Source of the DNA: Methylococcus capsulatus str. Texas = ATCC 19069
GTDB taxonomy: Bacteria; Pseudomonadota; Gammaproteobacteria; Methylococcales; Methylococcaceae
Reading direction: 5' to 3'
Length of the DNA: 64,000 bases
Assembly: GCF_000424685.1 (NCBI RefSeq)
Contig: NZ_AUKJ01000023.1
Coordinates: 1-64,000 of the forward strand
The translations under genes were made by a program, and so were the position numbers. Positions 26,247 through 36,082 of the stretch are shown here, one piece after another. Within the stretch, counting starts at the first letter, position 1; each line of letters begins with the position of its first letter. The notes under the pieces were generated by a model. The model was not told the origin of the DNA. It searched no databases and saw only the letters and a program-made list of their open reading frames with translations.

Positions 26247-27914
26247 TCACTGCGGCGGCCAGGGCTGCTGGTTGTTGGTCACCCCCCAGGGACCGGTGCA
26301 GACGCTGCCCATGTTCTGAAGGGGCGGCGCGCAGCAGGCCGGCGTGACGGCGTCGGTGTAGGGCTGATTCTCATTGACCGTTATCAGGCACTCGTTGGTC
26401 CCGGTTTTCCGGGCCGTCACCGTGGAAATCTCATAGGTCTCGATGCCTTTTCCGTAGACGGGCGGGGTCTGCGACAGGACGCACTGGTCGGAAATCATGA
26501 ACTGGGCGCCCGAATTGTCCGGATTCTGTGGCGGTCCTTTCTGGACCGGCAGGTTTTCCGAGGTCCAGTACCAGTTGTTCACCTGCAGGCCGAGGCCGGG
26601 ATAGGCGGAATAATCGCCCTGGAAGGTGACCGAGCCGCCTCCGGGCTGGACGACCTGCTGTCGTCCGCCGGAGGTGAATATGGTCACGGTGTTGCCGTTG
26701 GGGCAGGGAGAGCTCTTGCTCAGGTTGTTCTGGACCGTGATCTTGTTCGGAGTGGCGCCGGTCTGGCCCAGTGCCGGCAGTTTACTGGTGCCCGGACAGA
26801 GCGTCACGAGGTAGCCGGTGCCGGCCGGGCAGGCGACCTGCTTATTGTCTACGGGATACTGGTACGCGTCCGGACACGAGACATCCGTGCAGGTGAGACC
26901 CGGCCCGCCTTGCGGAAACGTGCAGCCGGCGCCGGCGCTCATGGTCACGCCGATTGGAACGTTGAAAAAGATGTTCGCGGTCGCGGTCACGCAATCGTCG
27001 GGATTGGCGCCGGAAGCGCTGCACAAGGTGGGAGGAGAGGTAGGACCCGAGCCGAAATTCGTGCTGAGATCGACGAAATCCTGATTGTTATTGGTGCCCC
27101 CGTTCGGGGTGATCTCGAAAGTCGTACCGAAGGTCTTGTCGTAATTCATTTGCGAACCGCAGCATGGGGTCGCGGACGTGGTGGTGCACTGTCCCGCCGC
27201 CGCATTCGTGGGCTGGCAATAGGCCGCATAAACCAGGTTGTCGTTGCCGGGAGTGTTGTCCATCCACATGTAGCCCATGCGCTGCCCCGCGGCCTGTATG
27301 TCCGTCCAGTTGCCGCATTGCACCTGGGCGCATTGGGCATCGGTGGTGATCGGCGCGAACATGAAGGTGTTGGGCGTGTTCTGGCCCAGGCCCCCGCCGG
27401 CGGCGGTCGGATAAGAGATGCTGTCATACGGCTGCAGCGTCGTGCCGTTGATCGTGCTGCTGGTGGGCGACATGATCTTCATGGGCTGGGTACAGCTGTT
27501 GTAGAGGATGAGTTGGCCCGGCACCGGCTCGGGCGGGGTTCCCGCAACCATGCCGCGCACTTCGGCCACCGTCTGCCAGACCTCTTGCTCCAACGGCGAC
27601 TGTGCGCCAGATTCGGTGTCGCCGACCGCGGGGCAGCCTTCGGCCGATAGCTTCAGGGCCGCCCGGTAGCTTTTTTTGTAGGCGTCGTCGCAGGCTTTAC
27701 GGATGCGCTCGTTCCTGGCCGGATCCTGACCTCTGGCCAAGGCTGCCTCGGCGTTCATCAGGCAATGCAGGTATTCGCCGACAAGCCGGTAGAGTTTCAC
27801 CTGACATTGCGTTTGCCGCGAGTGTGCCGGTGTCTGGGCCACCGGAAGGAGCAGCAGCAGGCCGTAGGTGACGGGGCGGAGGCTGGCACGGCACAGGTTC
27901 GGGATGCGTTTCAT
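26247..27914 (-). CDS. Secreted cysteine-rich protein with a thaumatin-like domain
   Basis: 555 aa. A signal peptide (residues 1-32, with a leucine-rich core and PAHS before the mature end) indicates export. Residues ~35-95 form a helical cysteine-bearing segment (QCQVKLYRLVGEYLHCLMNA, KACDDAYKKSY). From ~133 on the pattern is thaumatin-like: LILYNSCTQPMKI at the start, then C347-PDAYQYP...C362-PAGTGYLVTLC373, closely like the C-terminal osmotin/thaumatin motif. The domain ends near 375; a further ~180 residues with six or more cysteines follow. Thaumatin folds bind or cleave glucans or act as toxins in plants; bacterial roles are little known. GGGAGAG lies upstream of the ATG. No neighbour suggests a pathway. 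Confidence 0.7.
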   Translation of the reverse strand: MKRIPNLCRASLRPVTYGLLLLLPVAQTPAHSRQTQCQVKLYRLVGEYLHCLMNAEAALARGQDPARNERIRKACDDAYKKSYRAALKLSAEGCPAVGDTESGAQSPLEQEVWQTVAEVRGMVAGTPPEPVPGQLILYNSCTQPMKIMSPTSSTINGTTLQPYDSISYPTAAGGGLGQNTPNTFMFAPITTDAQCAQVQCGNWTDIQAAGQRMGYMWMDNTPGNDNLVYAAYCQPTNAAAGQCTTTSATPCCGSQMNYDKTFGTTFEITPNGGTNNNQDFVDLSTNFGSGPTSPPTLCSASGANPDDCVTATANIFFNVPIGVTMSAGAGCTFPQGGPGLTCTDVSCPDAYQYPVDNKQVACPAGTGYLVTLCPGTSKLPALGQTGATPNKITVQNNLSKSSPCPNGNTVTIFTSGGRQQVVQPGGGSVTFQGDYSAYPGLGLQVNNWYWTSENLPVQKGPPQNPDNSGAQFMISDQCVLSQTPPVYGKGIETYEISTVTARKTGTNECLITVNENQPYTDAVTPACCAPPLQNMGSVCTGPWGVTNNQQPWPPQ

Positions 27915-28187
27915 GGTCGATCTCTCCCAGGGGCGTTATGCGTTCTTCGGAATCCAATCATCCGCTCATCTGTCCCAATCCGGGGAGGACCGTGGCATTG
28001 CCGACGCGGCAGTTGATCGCCGTGGCACTGAAGACGGGGGACGGTTGTCATTGTGATCTCGTCGGGCGGAAGAGTCTATCTCCGCGCCGAAAAAACGGTC
28101 GCCGAGTCTGACCTTCACCGTCCCCGCCGCGGCTGAACGGCTGCGGCCGCTCGGGTATGCTTTGGACTTTTTGGCAGGAGATGGCGG
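27915..28187. other. Divergent intergenic region upstream of the thaumatin-like gene and dctA
   Basis: 273 bp. A Shine-Dalgarno AGGAG at 28176-28180 serves dctA, and TATGCT at 28156-28161 could be its -10 element, without a good -35. No strong operator, repeat or terminator is visible. Confidence 0.3.
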
Positions 28188-29480
28188 ATGGCCGGGCGGC
28201 ACATATTCAAGGAACTCTACGTCCAGGTGATCCTGGCGGTCATCGTCGGCGTGGCGCTGGGCGTGGCTTGGCCGGAGCTGGGGGTGAAGCTGAAGCCTTT
28301 GGGCGACGGCTTCGTCAAGCTCATCAAGATGATGATCGCGCCGATCGTGTTTCTGACGGTGACGCTGGGGATCGGCAAGGTCGGCGATCTGCGCAAGATC
28401 GGCAGTGTCGGGCTGAAGGCGTTGATCTACTTCGAGGCGCTGACGACCGTGGCGCTGCTGATCGGTCTGGTCGTGGTCAACCTCCTGCAACCGGGGGCCG
28501 GTATCCACGCCGATCCCAAGACCCTGGATGCCGCGGCGATCGGCCAATACACGGGTGGCGCCAAGGCGCTGAGCGGCGTGGACTTCGTGCTGAACATCAT
28601 TCCCTCCAGCGCAGTCGATGCCTTCGCCAAGGGCGACATCCTGCAAGTGCTGCTGGTCTCGGTCCTGTTCGGCGTCGCCATGAGCAGGCAGGGCGAGCGC
28701 GGCAAGCCGGTGCTGGATGTTCTGGAACGGGTGTCGGAAGCCTCGTTCGCCACCATCGGCCTCATCATGCGGGCGGCCCCGGTGGGCGCATTCGGGGCGA
28801 TGGCGTTCACGATCGGCAAATACGGACCGGACACCCTGCTGTCGCTGGGCAAGCTGATGGGCGGAGTCTATCTGACCTGCGCTTCCTTCGTGGTCCTGGT
28901 GCTGGGGGCCGTGGCGAGAGTTTCCGGTTTCAGCCTGTGGCGGCTGCTGAAGCTCATCAAGGAAGAGCTGTGGCTGGTGCTGGGCACTTCCTCATCGGAA
29001 GCCGCCTTGCCTCGCCTCATGGAAAAACTGGAAGGCGCTGGCTGCCCGCGTTCGATCGTCGGGCTGGTGGTGCCGACCGGCTATTCCTTCAACCTGGACG
29101 GGACGGCGATCTACTTGACGATGGCGGCGGTGTTCGTAGCCCAGGCGACGGATACGCCGCTGACCCTCGGGCACCAACTCACCCTGCTGGCGGTGCTGCT
29201 GCTGACCTCCAAGGGCGCGGCGGCCGTGACCGGGGCCGGCTTCATCACCCTGGCGGCCACGCTGTCCTCGCTGGACGTGGTGCCGGTAACGGGGCTGGCG
29301 CTGCTGCTCGGGGTGGACCGGTTCATGTCGGAGGCGCGGGCGCTCACCAACCTGATCGGCAACGCCGTCGCCACGCTGGCCGTCACCCGCTGGGAGCGGG
29401 CGGCCGAAGACACCGGGAACGGTGTCTGGACGCCGCGATCAGTGCTTGCCCCGGGTGCCGCGCCAGATCGCGACGAGTAG
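28188..29480 (+). CDS. dctA: Dicarboxylate/amino acid:cation symporter (DctA/GltP type)
   Basis: 430 aa membrane protein. Sodium- or proton-coupled uptake of C4-dicarboxylates or acidic amino acids. Family signatures are present: [35 protein letters not shown] (serine-rich hairpin loop), [19 protein letters not shown] and [19 protein letters not shown], the two re-entrant regions that bind substrate and cation. The serine-rich loop and NLDG pattern favour a dicarboxylate carrier, though glutamate cannot be excluded. It stands alone on the plus strand; its 3' end overlaps the convergent ubiB-like gene by 42 bp. Confidence 0.92.
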   Translation: MAGRHIFKELYVQVILAVIVGVALGVAWPELGVKLKPLGDGFVKLIKMMIAPIVFLTVTLGIGKVGDLRKIGSVGLKALIYFEALTTVALLIGLVVVNLLQPGAGIHADPKTLDAAAIGQYTGGAKALSGVDFVLNIIPSSAVDAFAKGDILQVLLVSVLFGVAMSRQGERGKPVLDVLERVSEASFATIGLIMRAAPVGAFGAMAFTIGKYGPDTLLSLGKLMGGVYLTCASFVVLVLGAVARVSGFSLWRLLKLIKEELWLVLGTSSSEAALPRLMEKLEGAGCPRSIVGLVVPTGYSFNLDGTAIYLTMAAVFVAQATDTPLTLGHQLTLLAVLLLTSKGAAAVTGAGFITLAATLSSLDVVPVTGLALLLGVDRFMSEARALTNLIGNAVATLAVTRWERAAEDTGNGVWTPRSVLAPGAAPDRDE

Positions 29481-31124
29481 CCAGGTCGCCATGGCGCTGG
29501 CGCCGACGTAACCCAGCAGTCCGAACGCCGGCAGTCCCCACAGCGTGGGGCCGCCTTGCACCGTCATCACGATGGCCGAAGCGATGATGAGCGCCGAGGC
29601 CACCAAGCCGAGGCTGAGCCAGCCCAACGCCCGCTCCACCTGCCAGCCCAGATGGTCGAGCCGGGCCAGGTCGATGTTGAGCTTGAGCGCGCCTTTCTGC
29701 ACGGCGCGCGACACCCGCCGCAGCTCGGTCGGCAGGCCGGCGACCATGTCCAGGGCATGCAGGGTGTTGCGCCAGGCATTGCGGGCGATCTTCTCGGGGT
29801 CGTAGCGCTCCTTCAAGCTTTTCTCGATGAAAGGAGCGGCCTGGGCGAAGATGTCGAAGTCCGGATCGTTCTGTTTGCCGATGCCGTCCAGGGTGATGAG
29901 CGCCCGAAACAAAAGGGTCAAGTCCGGCGGCAGCGCCAGCCGGTGCTGTCGCATGAGCTGGGTCAGGTCGGTCAGCATCTGGGTCAGGCTGAGCTGCCTC
30001 AAGGTGGCGCCGTGATAGTCGTCGATCAGGTTGTCCATGTCGGCAACCAGGAGGTCGGGATCGACGTTGACCGTGGCCGCCCAGTCCAGCAGGACATCCG
30101 CCGCCGTCTGCGCATCGCGTCCCACGATGGCCGACAGCAGATCGACCAGTTGGTGGCGGCGCAGCTCCGGCAGCCGGCCCACCATGCCGAAATCCAGGAA
30201 GGCGATGCGGTTGTTCGGCAGATAGAGCAGGTTGCCGTGGTGCGGATCGGCGTGGAAGAAACCGTCCAGCAGGATCATCTTGAGCATGGCATCGGCCCCC
30301 ACTCGGGCCAGGGTACGCTGGTCGAGATCCGCCGCACGGACGGCATCCAAATCCATGGCATCGATGCCTTCGATGTAGTCCATGACGCAGACCCGCTCCC
30401 GCACGTACTGCCAGTGGACCCGAGGAATGACGATCCGGGGATCGGTGCGGAAGTTCGCCGCCAGCCGGTCGGTGTTTCGGCATTCGTTGATGAAGTTCAG
30501 CTCACGGTGGATCGAAAGCCCGAACTGGTGCACGATTTCGGAAGGGCGCAGGTAATCGAGCTCGGGGAACTCGAACTCGATCAGTTTGGCCAGCTTCGCC
30601 ATCAGGCGCAGGTCCGCGTCGATGGTCTTGGTGATGCCGGGACGGCGGATCTTGACCACCACCTCTTCGCCGGTCAGCAGCCTTGCCCGATGGACCTGGG
30701 CGATCGATGCGGCGGCGATCGGGCGGACGTCGAATTCTGCGAACACCTTGTCGACGGGCGCTCCCAGGTCTCTTTCCAGTTGCCACCGCAGGGATTCGAA
30801 GGGGAGGGGCGGCACCCGTCGCTGGAGGTGACTCAGTTCCTCGATCCATTCCGGCGGCAGCAGATCGACGCGGGTCGAGAGAATCTGGCCGAGCTTGATG
30901 AAGCTCGGTCCCATTTCCTCCAGCGCGCGGCGCATCCGGGCCGGCAGCGAGAGCTGCGCCTGCTCCTCGGCGTACTTCCAGGACAGCGATTTTCCGGCCT
31001 TTTCCAGCACCCGGTGAATACCGAGCCGGTGGACGGCCTCGCCGAATCCGAACCGGACCAGGACCGAGGCGATCTCGTGCAGGCGGACGAAATCGCGGAG
31101 CGTGTTGAATGTTTCGACGAGCAT
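29439..31124 (-). CDS. ubiB: ABC1/AarF/UbiB-family atypical kinase
   Basis: 561 aa. Atypical protein-kinase-like ATPase required for ubiquinone biosynthesis or related lipid handling at the inner membrane. Signatures: [20 protein letters not shown] (the KxGQ motif with nucleotide role), [13 protein letters not shown] (Ala-rich loop), [11 protein letters not shown] with the ATP-binding lysine, [12 protein letters not shown] and [11 protein letters not shown]. Two C-terminal transmembrane helices ([18 protein letters not shown] and a second) match UbiB. The first ATG is used; an upstream TTG in frame is less likely. No ubi genes flank it, so other family members (e.g. AarF paralogues) remain possible. 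Confidence 0.88.
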   Translation of the reverse strand: MLVETFNTLRDFVRLHEIASVLVRFGFGEAVHRLGIHRVLEKAGKSLSWKYAEEQAQLSLPARMRRALEEMGPSFIKLGQILSTRVDLLPPEWIEELSHLQRRVPPLPFESLRWQLERDLGAPVDKVFAEFDVRPIAAASIAQVHRARLLTGEEVVVKIRRPGITKTIDADLRLMAKLAKLIEFEFPELDYLRPSEIVHQFGLSIHRELNFINECRNTDRLAANFRTDPRIVIPRVHWQYVRERVCVMDYIEGIDAMDLDAVRAADLDQRTLARVGADAMLKMILLDGFFHADPHHGNLLYLPNNRIAFLDFGMVGRLPELRRHQLVDLLSAIVGRDAQTAADVLLDWAATVNVDPDLLVADMDNLIDDYHGATLRQLSLTQMLTDLTQLMRQHRLALPPDLTLLFRALITLDGIGKQNDPDFDIFAQAAPFIEKSLKERYDPEKIARNAWRNTLHALDMVAGLPTELRRVSRAVQKGALKLNIDLARLDHLGWQVERALGWLSLGLVASALIIASAIVMTVQGGPTLWGLPAFGLLGYVGASAMATWLLVAIWRGTRGKH

Positions 31125-31161
31125 GGGGCGATGCCAGGGGGACAAACTGGCGCAGTGTAGC

Positions 31162-32007
31162 TCAAGCGGCCACGGTCAGGTTTTCGAACTGGGCGAACCA
31201 CTGCCCGGTGCCGAGCGGTGAGGTCGGGTCGTAGTACAGGGACTGCATCTTCAGATGGCCATGCGGGCCGAGTTCCGGGCCGGGCACCAGGGTGCGGAAG
31301 CCTTCGCCGCCGAGCAGCTGGTGGGTGATGGTTTGGAACAGCCGGCACAGGCGGCCGTTGCGGACCATGGTGTCGAGCATGCGGGGGCCGGCAATCAGGT
31401 AGAGGGAGCGGTAGCCCAGGGCGTCGAGTTGGTCGACCAGGGTGTCGCCTTCGGCCATGGCGCCGTCGCCGGCGAACAGGATTTCATGGCCTTCGCGTTC
31501 CCAATGGCGGACCCGCTCGGGATCGGCATGGCGGCCGGTGGCGATCAGGCAGCGCTGGCCGTGTTCGTGGATCGAGGGGGGCATGGGGAAATCGAGGCTG
31601 GCGCTGGCGACGACGATGTCCGGCTGTGGTTTGAGACCCTGCGTCTTGCGCCAGACTGAGAGGTCGCGCGAGCGTTCATCCAGTCCGATCTGCAGGATGT
31701 TGCCCAACCGTCGTTCCTGCAGCGAGCGCAGATAGCCGCCGTGGGTGATGAGGCAGTCGGCCTGGGCTTCCAGTTCGAGGAACAACCGGAAATCGTCCGG
31801 CGTGGTCAGCGACTTCGGGAGAAAGGTCTGACCGCTGGCATCCTCCAGGGCGATGCGTCCGTCCAGGCTGGTGAGGAAATTGGCGTAAACGAACGGCTTG
31901 CCGGCAGTGCCCAGGCGGTGCAGGTTCAGATTCAGGTAGAGGCCGTGCAGCGAGACCTCCTCGAACGGCGGCGGGAACAGCCGGTAAACGGATTTGCCGG
32001 GGTTCAT
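31162..32007 (-). CDS. RibD C-terminal-domain (pyrimidine/dihydrofolate-like) reductase
   Basis: 281 aa. NADPH-binding reductase fold related to the reductase half of RibD and to [23 protein letters not shown] near the N-terminus, then [39 protein letters not shown] near the end. There is no deaminase domain, so alone it cannot be full RibD; it may be a stand-alone reductase in flavin metabolism or an unrelated NADPH-dependent reductase. The start is the ATG overlapping the cupin stop (ATGA, 32004-32007). Riboflavin synthase lies 3.4 kb away on the same strand but in a separate unit. Confidence 0.82.
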   Translation of the reverse strand: MNPGKSVYRLFPPPFEEVSLHGLYLNLNLHRLGTAGKPFVYANFLTSLDGRIALEDASGQTFLPKSLTTPDDFRLFLELEAQADCLITHGGYLRSLQERRLGNILQIGLDERSRDLSVWRKTQGLKPQPDIVVASASLDFPMPPSIHEHGQRCLIATGRHADPERVRHWEREGHEILFAGDGAMAEGDTLVDQLDALGYRSLYLIAGPRMLDTMVRNGRLCRLFQTITHQLLGGEGFRTLVPGPELGPHGHLKMQSLYYDPTSPLGTGQWFAQFENLTVAA

Positions 32008-32363
32008 TCGGATTCCAGGGCTTCGGTGCGGACCGGTTCCGGATAATGCAGGGCGAGCCAGATCGCCTCCGGTCGGCTCGACGTCCATTCCACCCGGTGC
32101 CGGCAACGCGGCGGGATGCGCAGCCAGTCGCCGGGAACGAGACGGCGGGGAGCGGCTTCCTGCTCGAACCGGAGCAAGGCTTCGCCTTGCAACAGTATCA
32201 CCCATTCCGCCTGCGGCTGGTCGTACCATCTGCCTTCCGGAGTCGTGTGCCCGCGGGAAACGATCCGCTCCAGCCGGAAGCCGTCGGTCTGTTCGAGGGT
32301 GTCGAACAACTCTTCTGGCAGCTCGGCGGGTATGGCAGAGTACAGATTGTCGGATTTCGGCAT
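32004..32363 (-). CDS. Small cupin-domain protein
   Basis: 119 aa single-domain cupin. The two conserved cupin blocks appear as [17 protein letters not shown] and [16 protein letters not shown], giving a small beta-barrel likely to bind a metal or small ligand. Short cupins of this type (sometimes called cupin 2 or phosphoribosylaminoimidazole-like) have no assigned reaction. It is translationally coupled to the reductase gene downstream and divergent from recQ across 86 bp. A link with the reductase is likely from coupling, though unproven. Confidence 0.82.
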   Translation of the reverse strand: MPKSDNLYSAIPAELPEELFDTLEQTDGFRLERIVSRGHTTPEGRWYDQPQAEWVILLQGEALLRFEQEAAPRRLVPGDWLRIPPRCRHRVEWTSSRPEAIWLALHYPEPVRTEALESE

Positions 32364-32449
32364 GCCGGCGTACTCGGGGGAAGTCGGGGCGCCATTATCG
32401 CCCTTCGATGCTTTATAGTGGAGACTTTTTGGTTTCCGCCGCCGCTTCC
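32364..32449. promoter_or_regulatory. Divergent promoter region between the cupin gene and recQ
   Basis: 86 bp. TATAGT at 32414-32419 resembles a -10 box for recQ; no good -35 is visible 17 bp upstream. Its position argues for the recQ start at 32450 instead of the earlier in-frame ATG at 32408. No clear Shine-Dalgarno sequence precedes either ATG. Confidence 0.3.
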
Positions 32450-34609
32450 ATGTCCGCCGCCGCTTCCAGTCCCCTGAAAACGCTGCAGACCGTCTTCGGC
32501 TACGAGCGTTTCCGCGGCCTGCAGGCCGAGGTCATCGAACAGGTGCTGAACGGCGGCGATGCCTTGGTGCTGATGCCCACGGGGGGCGGCAAGTCGCTGT
32601 GCTACCAGGTTCCGGCCCTGCTGCGGCCGGGCACCGGCGTGGTGGTCTCGCCCCTGATCGCGTTGATGGAAGACCAGGTCGGCGCCTTGCTGCAATTGGG
32701 TGTGAAGGCCGCGTTCCTCAATTCGAGCCTGGATTTCCAGGCTCAACGGGAGGTCGAGAGCCGCTTCCTGGCGGGCGGACTGGATCTCCTGTACGTGGCC
32801 CCGGAGCGGTTGCTGACCGAGCGTTTCCTGAACCTCCTCGACCGGGTGCGCATCGCCTTGTTCGCCATCGACGAAGCCCATTGTGTGTCGCAATGGGGCC
32901 ACGATTTCCGTGCCGATTACTGGCAGTTGTCGCTGCTGCACCAGCGTTTCCCCACGGTGCCGCGTATCGCGCTGACCGCGACTGCCGACGAACGCACGCG
33001 CGGGGAGATCATCGAACGGCTGGGACTGGACGAGGCGCGGGTATTCTGCAGTGGCTTCGACCGGTCCAACATCCGCTACGCTATCGGGCTCAAGTCGAAC
33101 CCGCGCCAGCAGTTGCTGGAGTTCATCCGGCGTGATCACGAGGGCGACGCCGGCATCGTCTACTGCCTGTCGCGCAAGAAGGTCGAGGAAACCGCCGGCT
33201 GGCTGTGCAGCAAGGGCCTCAAGGCCTTGCCCTACCACGCGGGCCTCTCGGCCGAAATCCGCCAGCACAACCAGCGCCGCTTCCTGCTCGAGGAAGGGCT
33301 GATCGTGGTGGCGACCGTCGCGTTCGGCATGGGCATCGACAAGCCCAACGTGCGTTTCGTGGCGCACCTGGATTTGCCGAAGAGCCTGGAGGCGTATTAC
33401 CAGGAAACCGGGCGCGCCGGCCGCGACGGGCTGCCCGCCGATGCCTGGATGGTGTACGGGCTGCAGGACGTCATCACCCTGCGCAGCATGGTCGAATCCT
33501 CCGACGCCGATGAACTGCACAAACGGGTGGAGCGCCACAAGCTCGACGCCATGCTGGGCTTCTGCGAGCTGACCTCCTGCCGCCGCCAGACCCTGCTGCA
33601 ATATTTCGGCGACACCCTGGAGCGGCCCTGCGGCAACTGCGACAACTGCCTCAACCCGGTGCAGACCTGGGATGCCACCGAGGCCGCGCGCAAGGCCTTG
33701 TCCTGCGTCTACCGCAGCGGCCAGCGCTTCGGCGCCCATTACGTCATCGACCTGCTGCTCGGCAAGACCAGCGAACGAGTCCGCGGGCTCGGCCACGACC
33801 GGCTCAGCACCTTCGGCATCGGCCGCGAACTGGACGACAAGCAGTGGCTCTCGGTGTTCCGCCAACTGGTCACCCGGGGCTTCCTCGTGGTCGACTGGGA
33901 GGCCCACGGCGCCCTGCGGCTGAGCCCTGCCAGCCGCCCTCTGCTCAAGGGCGAACAGACTCTGTTCCTGCGCAAGGACGAAGAAACCGGGAAGACGGCC
34001 GCGTCCGCCCGCGACACACGGCGCAGCGCGATCCGCTTTTCCGATCCCCGAGACGAAAACCTGTTCCAGGCCCTGCGCGGCCTGCGCCGGCAACTGGCCG
34101 ACGAACAGAGCGTCCCGCCCTACGTCATCCTGCACGACGCGGTGCTGATGGAAATGGTCCAGTGCCGCCCGGAAACCCACCTCCAGTTGGCGCGGATTCC
34201 CGGCATCGGCGAGCGCAAGCTCGAACTGTACGGCGACGCGTTCCTGGAACTGATCCGCGAGCATGCCGGCCAGCGCGGTGGTGGGGCCGGTGCGGAACGG
34301 TCCACGGCGGAGGAAAGCCTGGCGCTGTTCCGGCTTGGCCTGGGCGTCGAGCAGATCGCCGCGCGGCGTGAACTCAAGCCGTCCACCGTCTATACCCATC
34401 TGGCCCAGGCCGTAGCCCGGGGCGCCTTGGATGCGCTGGAGGTGACCGGGCTGTCGGCCGATGAGGCGGCGCGGATCGGAAGCGTATGGAGGAGCCTGCC
34501 CCAGGACCGGCCGGGCGTCATCAAACCCCTGTTCGAGGCGCTGGAAGGGCGCTACGACTATGGCATCCTGCGTTGCCTGCTGGTTTCCTGGGGCGCATTG
34601 TCAAACTGA
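32450..34609 (+). CDS. recQ: ATP-dependent DNA helicase RecQ
   Basis: 719 aa. 3'-5' SF2 helicase acting in recombination and replication repair. Helicase core: Walker A PTGGGKS (43-49), DEAH box (141-144), [18 protein letters not shown] zinc-binding cluster in the RQC region ends CGNCDNC, followed by the winged-helix part. An HRDC domain is seen near [19 protein letters not shown]. The last ~90 residues look like a helix-turn-helix extension ([20 protein letters not shown]), seen in many full-length RecQs. Length is near the top of the family range. The gene is followed by a REP-like element. Confidence 0.95.
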   Translation: MSAAASSPLKTLQTVFGYERFRGLQAEVIEQVLNGGDALVLMPTGGGKSLCYQVPALLRPGTGVVVSPLIALMEDQVGALLQLGVKAAFLNSSLDFQAQREVESRFLAGGLDLLYVAPERLLTERFLNLLDRVRIALFAIDEAHCVSQWGHDFRADYWQLSLLHQRFPTVPRIALTATADERTRGEIIERLGLDEARVFCSGFDRSNIRYAIGLKSNPRQQLLEFIRRDHEGDAGIVYCLSRKKVEETAGWLCSKGLKALPYHAGLSAEIRQHNQRRFLLEEGLIVVATVAFGMGIDKPNVRFVAHLDLPKSLEAYYQETGRAGRDGLPADAWMVYGLQDVITLRSMVESSDADELHKRVERHKLDAMLGFCELTSCRRQTLLQYFGDTLERPCGNCDNCLNPVQTWDATEAARKALSCVYRSGQRFGAHYVIDLLLGKTSERVRGLGHDRLSTFGIGRELDDKQWLSVFRQLVTRGFLVVDWEAHGALRLSPASRPLLKGEQTLFLRKDEETGKTAASARDTRRSAIRFSDPRDENLFQALRGLRRQLADEQSVPPYVILHDAVLMEMVQCRPETHLQLARIPGIGERKLELYGDAFLELIREHAGQRGGGAGAERSTAEESLALFRLGLGVEQIAARRELKPSTVYTHLAQAVARGALDALEVTGLSADEAARIGSVWRSLPQDRPGVIKPLFEALEGRYDYGILRCLLVSWGALSN

Positions 34610-34610
34610 A

Positions 34611-34632
34611 TCGCGGCGGAGCCGCTCCTACA
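34611..34632. repeat. REP-type palindromic element (single copy)
   Basis: The complement of this stretch reads TGTAGGAGCGG, then CTCCGCCGCGA, very close to the REP sequences scattered through Pseudomonas/Xanthomonas-type genomes. It has an internal hairpin (GGCGGAGCCGCTCC core). It starts two bases after the recQ stop and ends 18 bases before the next start. Confidence 0.6.
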
Positions 34633-34649
34633 CCGAGGAAGGAGGAACA

Positions 34650-35012
34650 ATGGAAGAACTGCAAGCCGTCGTGGCCAAACTCGGGCTGAACGACATCGAA
34701 CGGCATATCTTTCTGTGCGCCGGCGCGACCAAGCCCAAGTGCTGCGGCAGGGAGGAAAGCCTGGCGTCCTGGGACTATCTCAAGCGCCGTCTCGAGGAAC
34801 TCGGCCTGACCAGGCGCGGCGTGTTCCGGACCAAGGCGGACTGCCTCCGCGTCTGCGTTCGGGGCCCCATCGCCGTGGTCTATCCGGAAGGCGTGTGGTA
34901 CCGCGACTGCACCCCCGGAGTGCTGGAGCGGATCATCCAGGAGCATCTGATCGGCGGCACGCCGGTCGCGGAATACGTGATCGCCTCCCGCGCCGGCATG
35001 CCGACGGACTGA
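34650..35012 (+). CDS. Thioredoxin-like [2Fe-2S] ferredoxin-domain protein
   Basis: 120 aa. The fold is the thioredoxin-like 2Fe-2S ferredoxin: [19 protein letters not shown] holds the first cysteines and [21 protein letters not shown] the C-x3-C pair; YRDC follows. Related proteins occur as stand-alone 'shethna'-like ferredoxins and as NuoE-type domains; the electron partner is unknown. AGGAAGGAGG precedes the ATG. It follows recQ and its stop abuts (0 bp) the convergent DUF3175 gene. Confidence 0.85.
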   Translation: MEELQAVVAKLGLNDIERHIFLCAGATKPKCCGREESLASWDYLKRRLEELGLTRRGVFRTKADCLRVCVRGPIAVVYPEGVWYRDCTPGVLERIIQEHLIGGTPVAEYVIASRAGMPTD

Positions 35013-35315
35013 TCACGGCGGCAGGCGTCGGCGCGGCCTGCCGTAAAGCGCCCGCAGTTCGTCCTTTGCCGCTTCCAGGCAGGCCCGCCGCGATTCGGAA
35101 AGCTGGCTGCCGGCGCGGTTGATGTAGAAGTTCAGCATCGACATCGCCGACCGGAACGGCCCGGCCTTGCGGCGCCCGCTGGATTCGGCGGAGCGCTGCA
35201 GCGACAGCGCGATCCGGCGCGGATCGTCCCAGGTGAACACGCCCGGCTCCAGGTCCAGGGCATTGCTGGTCTCGGTGACGCGCTGGGACCAGCGCTTGCG
35301 GTCATCCGGCGCCAT
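35013..35315 (-). CDS. DUF3175-domain protein
   Basis: 100 aa, basic, soluble. The motif order RWSQRVTETSNALDLEPGVF, DDPRRIALSLQRSAE, KAGPFRSAMSMLNFYINRAG and CLEAAKDELRALYGR matches the DUF3175 family closely and covers the full length, so it is a complete member. No function is known for it. It sits between the 2Fe-2S protein (abutting convergent stops) and riboflavin synthase (52 bp) but is not obviously part of either unit. Confidence 0.88.
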   Translation of the reverse strand: MAPDDRKRWSQRVTETSNALDLEPGVFTWDDPRRIALSLQRSAESSGRRKAGPFRSAMSMLNFYINRAGSQLSESRRACLEAAKDELRALYGRPRRRLPP

Positions 35316-35367
35316 AGGCTACACCTCGCCCACGGATTCCTGGTTCAGGAGGAACGAATTCAGGGCT

Positions 35368-36024
35368 TCAAGGAGATGCATTTCGCGGCCCGACGGTCTC
35401 CCGGCCCGCCAGCGCGGCGCTGATCGTCCGCGTCACCACGTCCACCAGCACCTGGGTCTGGTGCTCCACTTCGATGTTCACCCGGTCGCCGACGCGATAA
35501 CGGCGGAAGCAGGTATTGCGGAGGGTTTCCGGAATCAGGTTGATCCGGAACCGGCCGCGCTCGGAATCGGCTTCCGCCACCGTGAGGCTGGCGCCATCCA
35601 CCGCCAGGAAGCCCCGCAGGAAAATGTAGCGCGTCCACTCCGGGTCCACCTGGAATTCGATGTGGTGGCTGCCGGGGCCTTCCAGCTCGACCGAGGTGAG
35701 CACGCCGGTGGTGGAGACATGGCCCGAGACGTGATGCCCGCCGACCTCGTCGCCCAGCCGGGCGGACCGCTCCAGGTTGACCTCGTCGCCGACCCGGCGG
35801 TCACCGAGATTGGTCAGAGCCAGGGTGCCGGCGACGACATCGAAGTCGATCTCGTTGCCGGCGATCCGCACCACGGTGAGGCAGACCCCGTCGACTGCAA
35901 CGCTGGCGCCGGTTTCCAGGCCGCCGAGCAGGTCGTCCGGAAACCGGATGCGAAAGCGGGTGCCGGTGTCTTGCGGATCGGCGGCGACGATCAGGCCGCG
36001 GCCTCGGATGATTCCGGTAAACAT
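35368..36024 (-). CDS. ribE: Riboflavin synthase, alpha subunit
   Basis: 218 aa. Dismutates two molecules of 6,7-dimethyl-8-ribityllumazine to riboflavin. Two tandem lumazine-binding repeats: the first from MFTGIIRGRG to FDVVAGTLALTNLG, the second from HHVSGHVSTTGVL through FLAVDGASLTVAEADSERG to LIPETLRNTCF. Cysteine in GVCLTVV and RNTCFRRY are typical. It reads in the same direction as mfd, 58 bp downstream of it, so cotranscription is likely though not functionally coherent. No FMN riboswitch-like leader is visible in this short gap. Confidence 0.95.
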   Translation of the reverse strand: MFTGIIRGRGLIVAADPQDTGTRFRIRFPDDLLGGLETGASVAVDGVCLTVVRIAGNEIDFDVVAGTLALTNLGDRRVGDEVNLERSARLGDEVGGHHVSGHVSTTGVLTSVELEGPGSHHIEFQVDPEWTRYIFLRGFLAVDGASLTVAEADSERGRFRINLIPETLRNTCFRRYRVGDRVNIEVEHQTQVLVDVVTRTISAALAGRETVGPRNASP

Positions 36025-36082
36025 GGGGGAGGGTACCTCCGTTCCGATTGAAATGTTCTACATTGCCCGGTTCCGTCGGTCA

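Noticed and set aside
28157-29587. 476-codon alternative frame over dctA
   Set aside because: It overlaps the transporter reading frame, which has all family signatures; the sequence is repetitive Arg/Gly from high GC.
29556-31160. 534-codon open frame antisense to the UbiB-family gene
   Set aside because: Shadow of a gene with intact kinase motifs; no plausible start signals or domains.
32408-32449. Earlier ATG start for recQ
   Set aside because: A -10-like TATAGT falls inside the extra codons and neither site has a ribosome signal; family alignment favours the shorter start.
32198-34399. 733-codon open frame antisense to recQ
   Set aside because: Same shadow effect; recQ motifs are on the plus strand.
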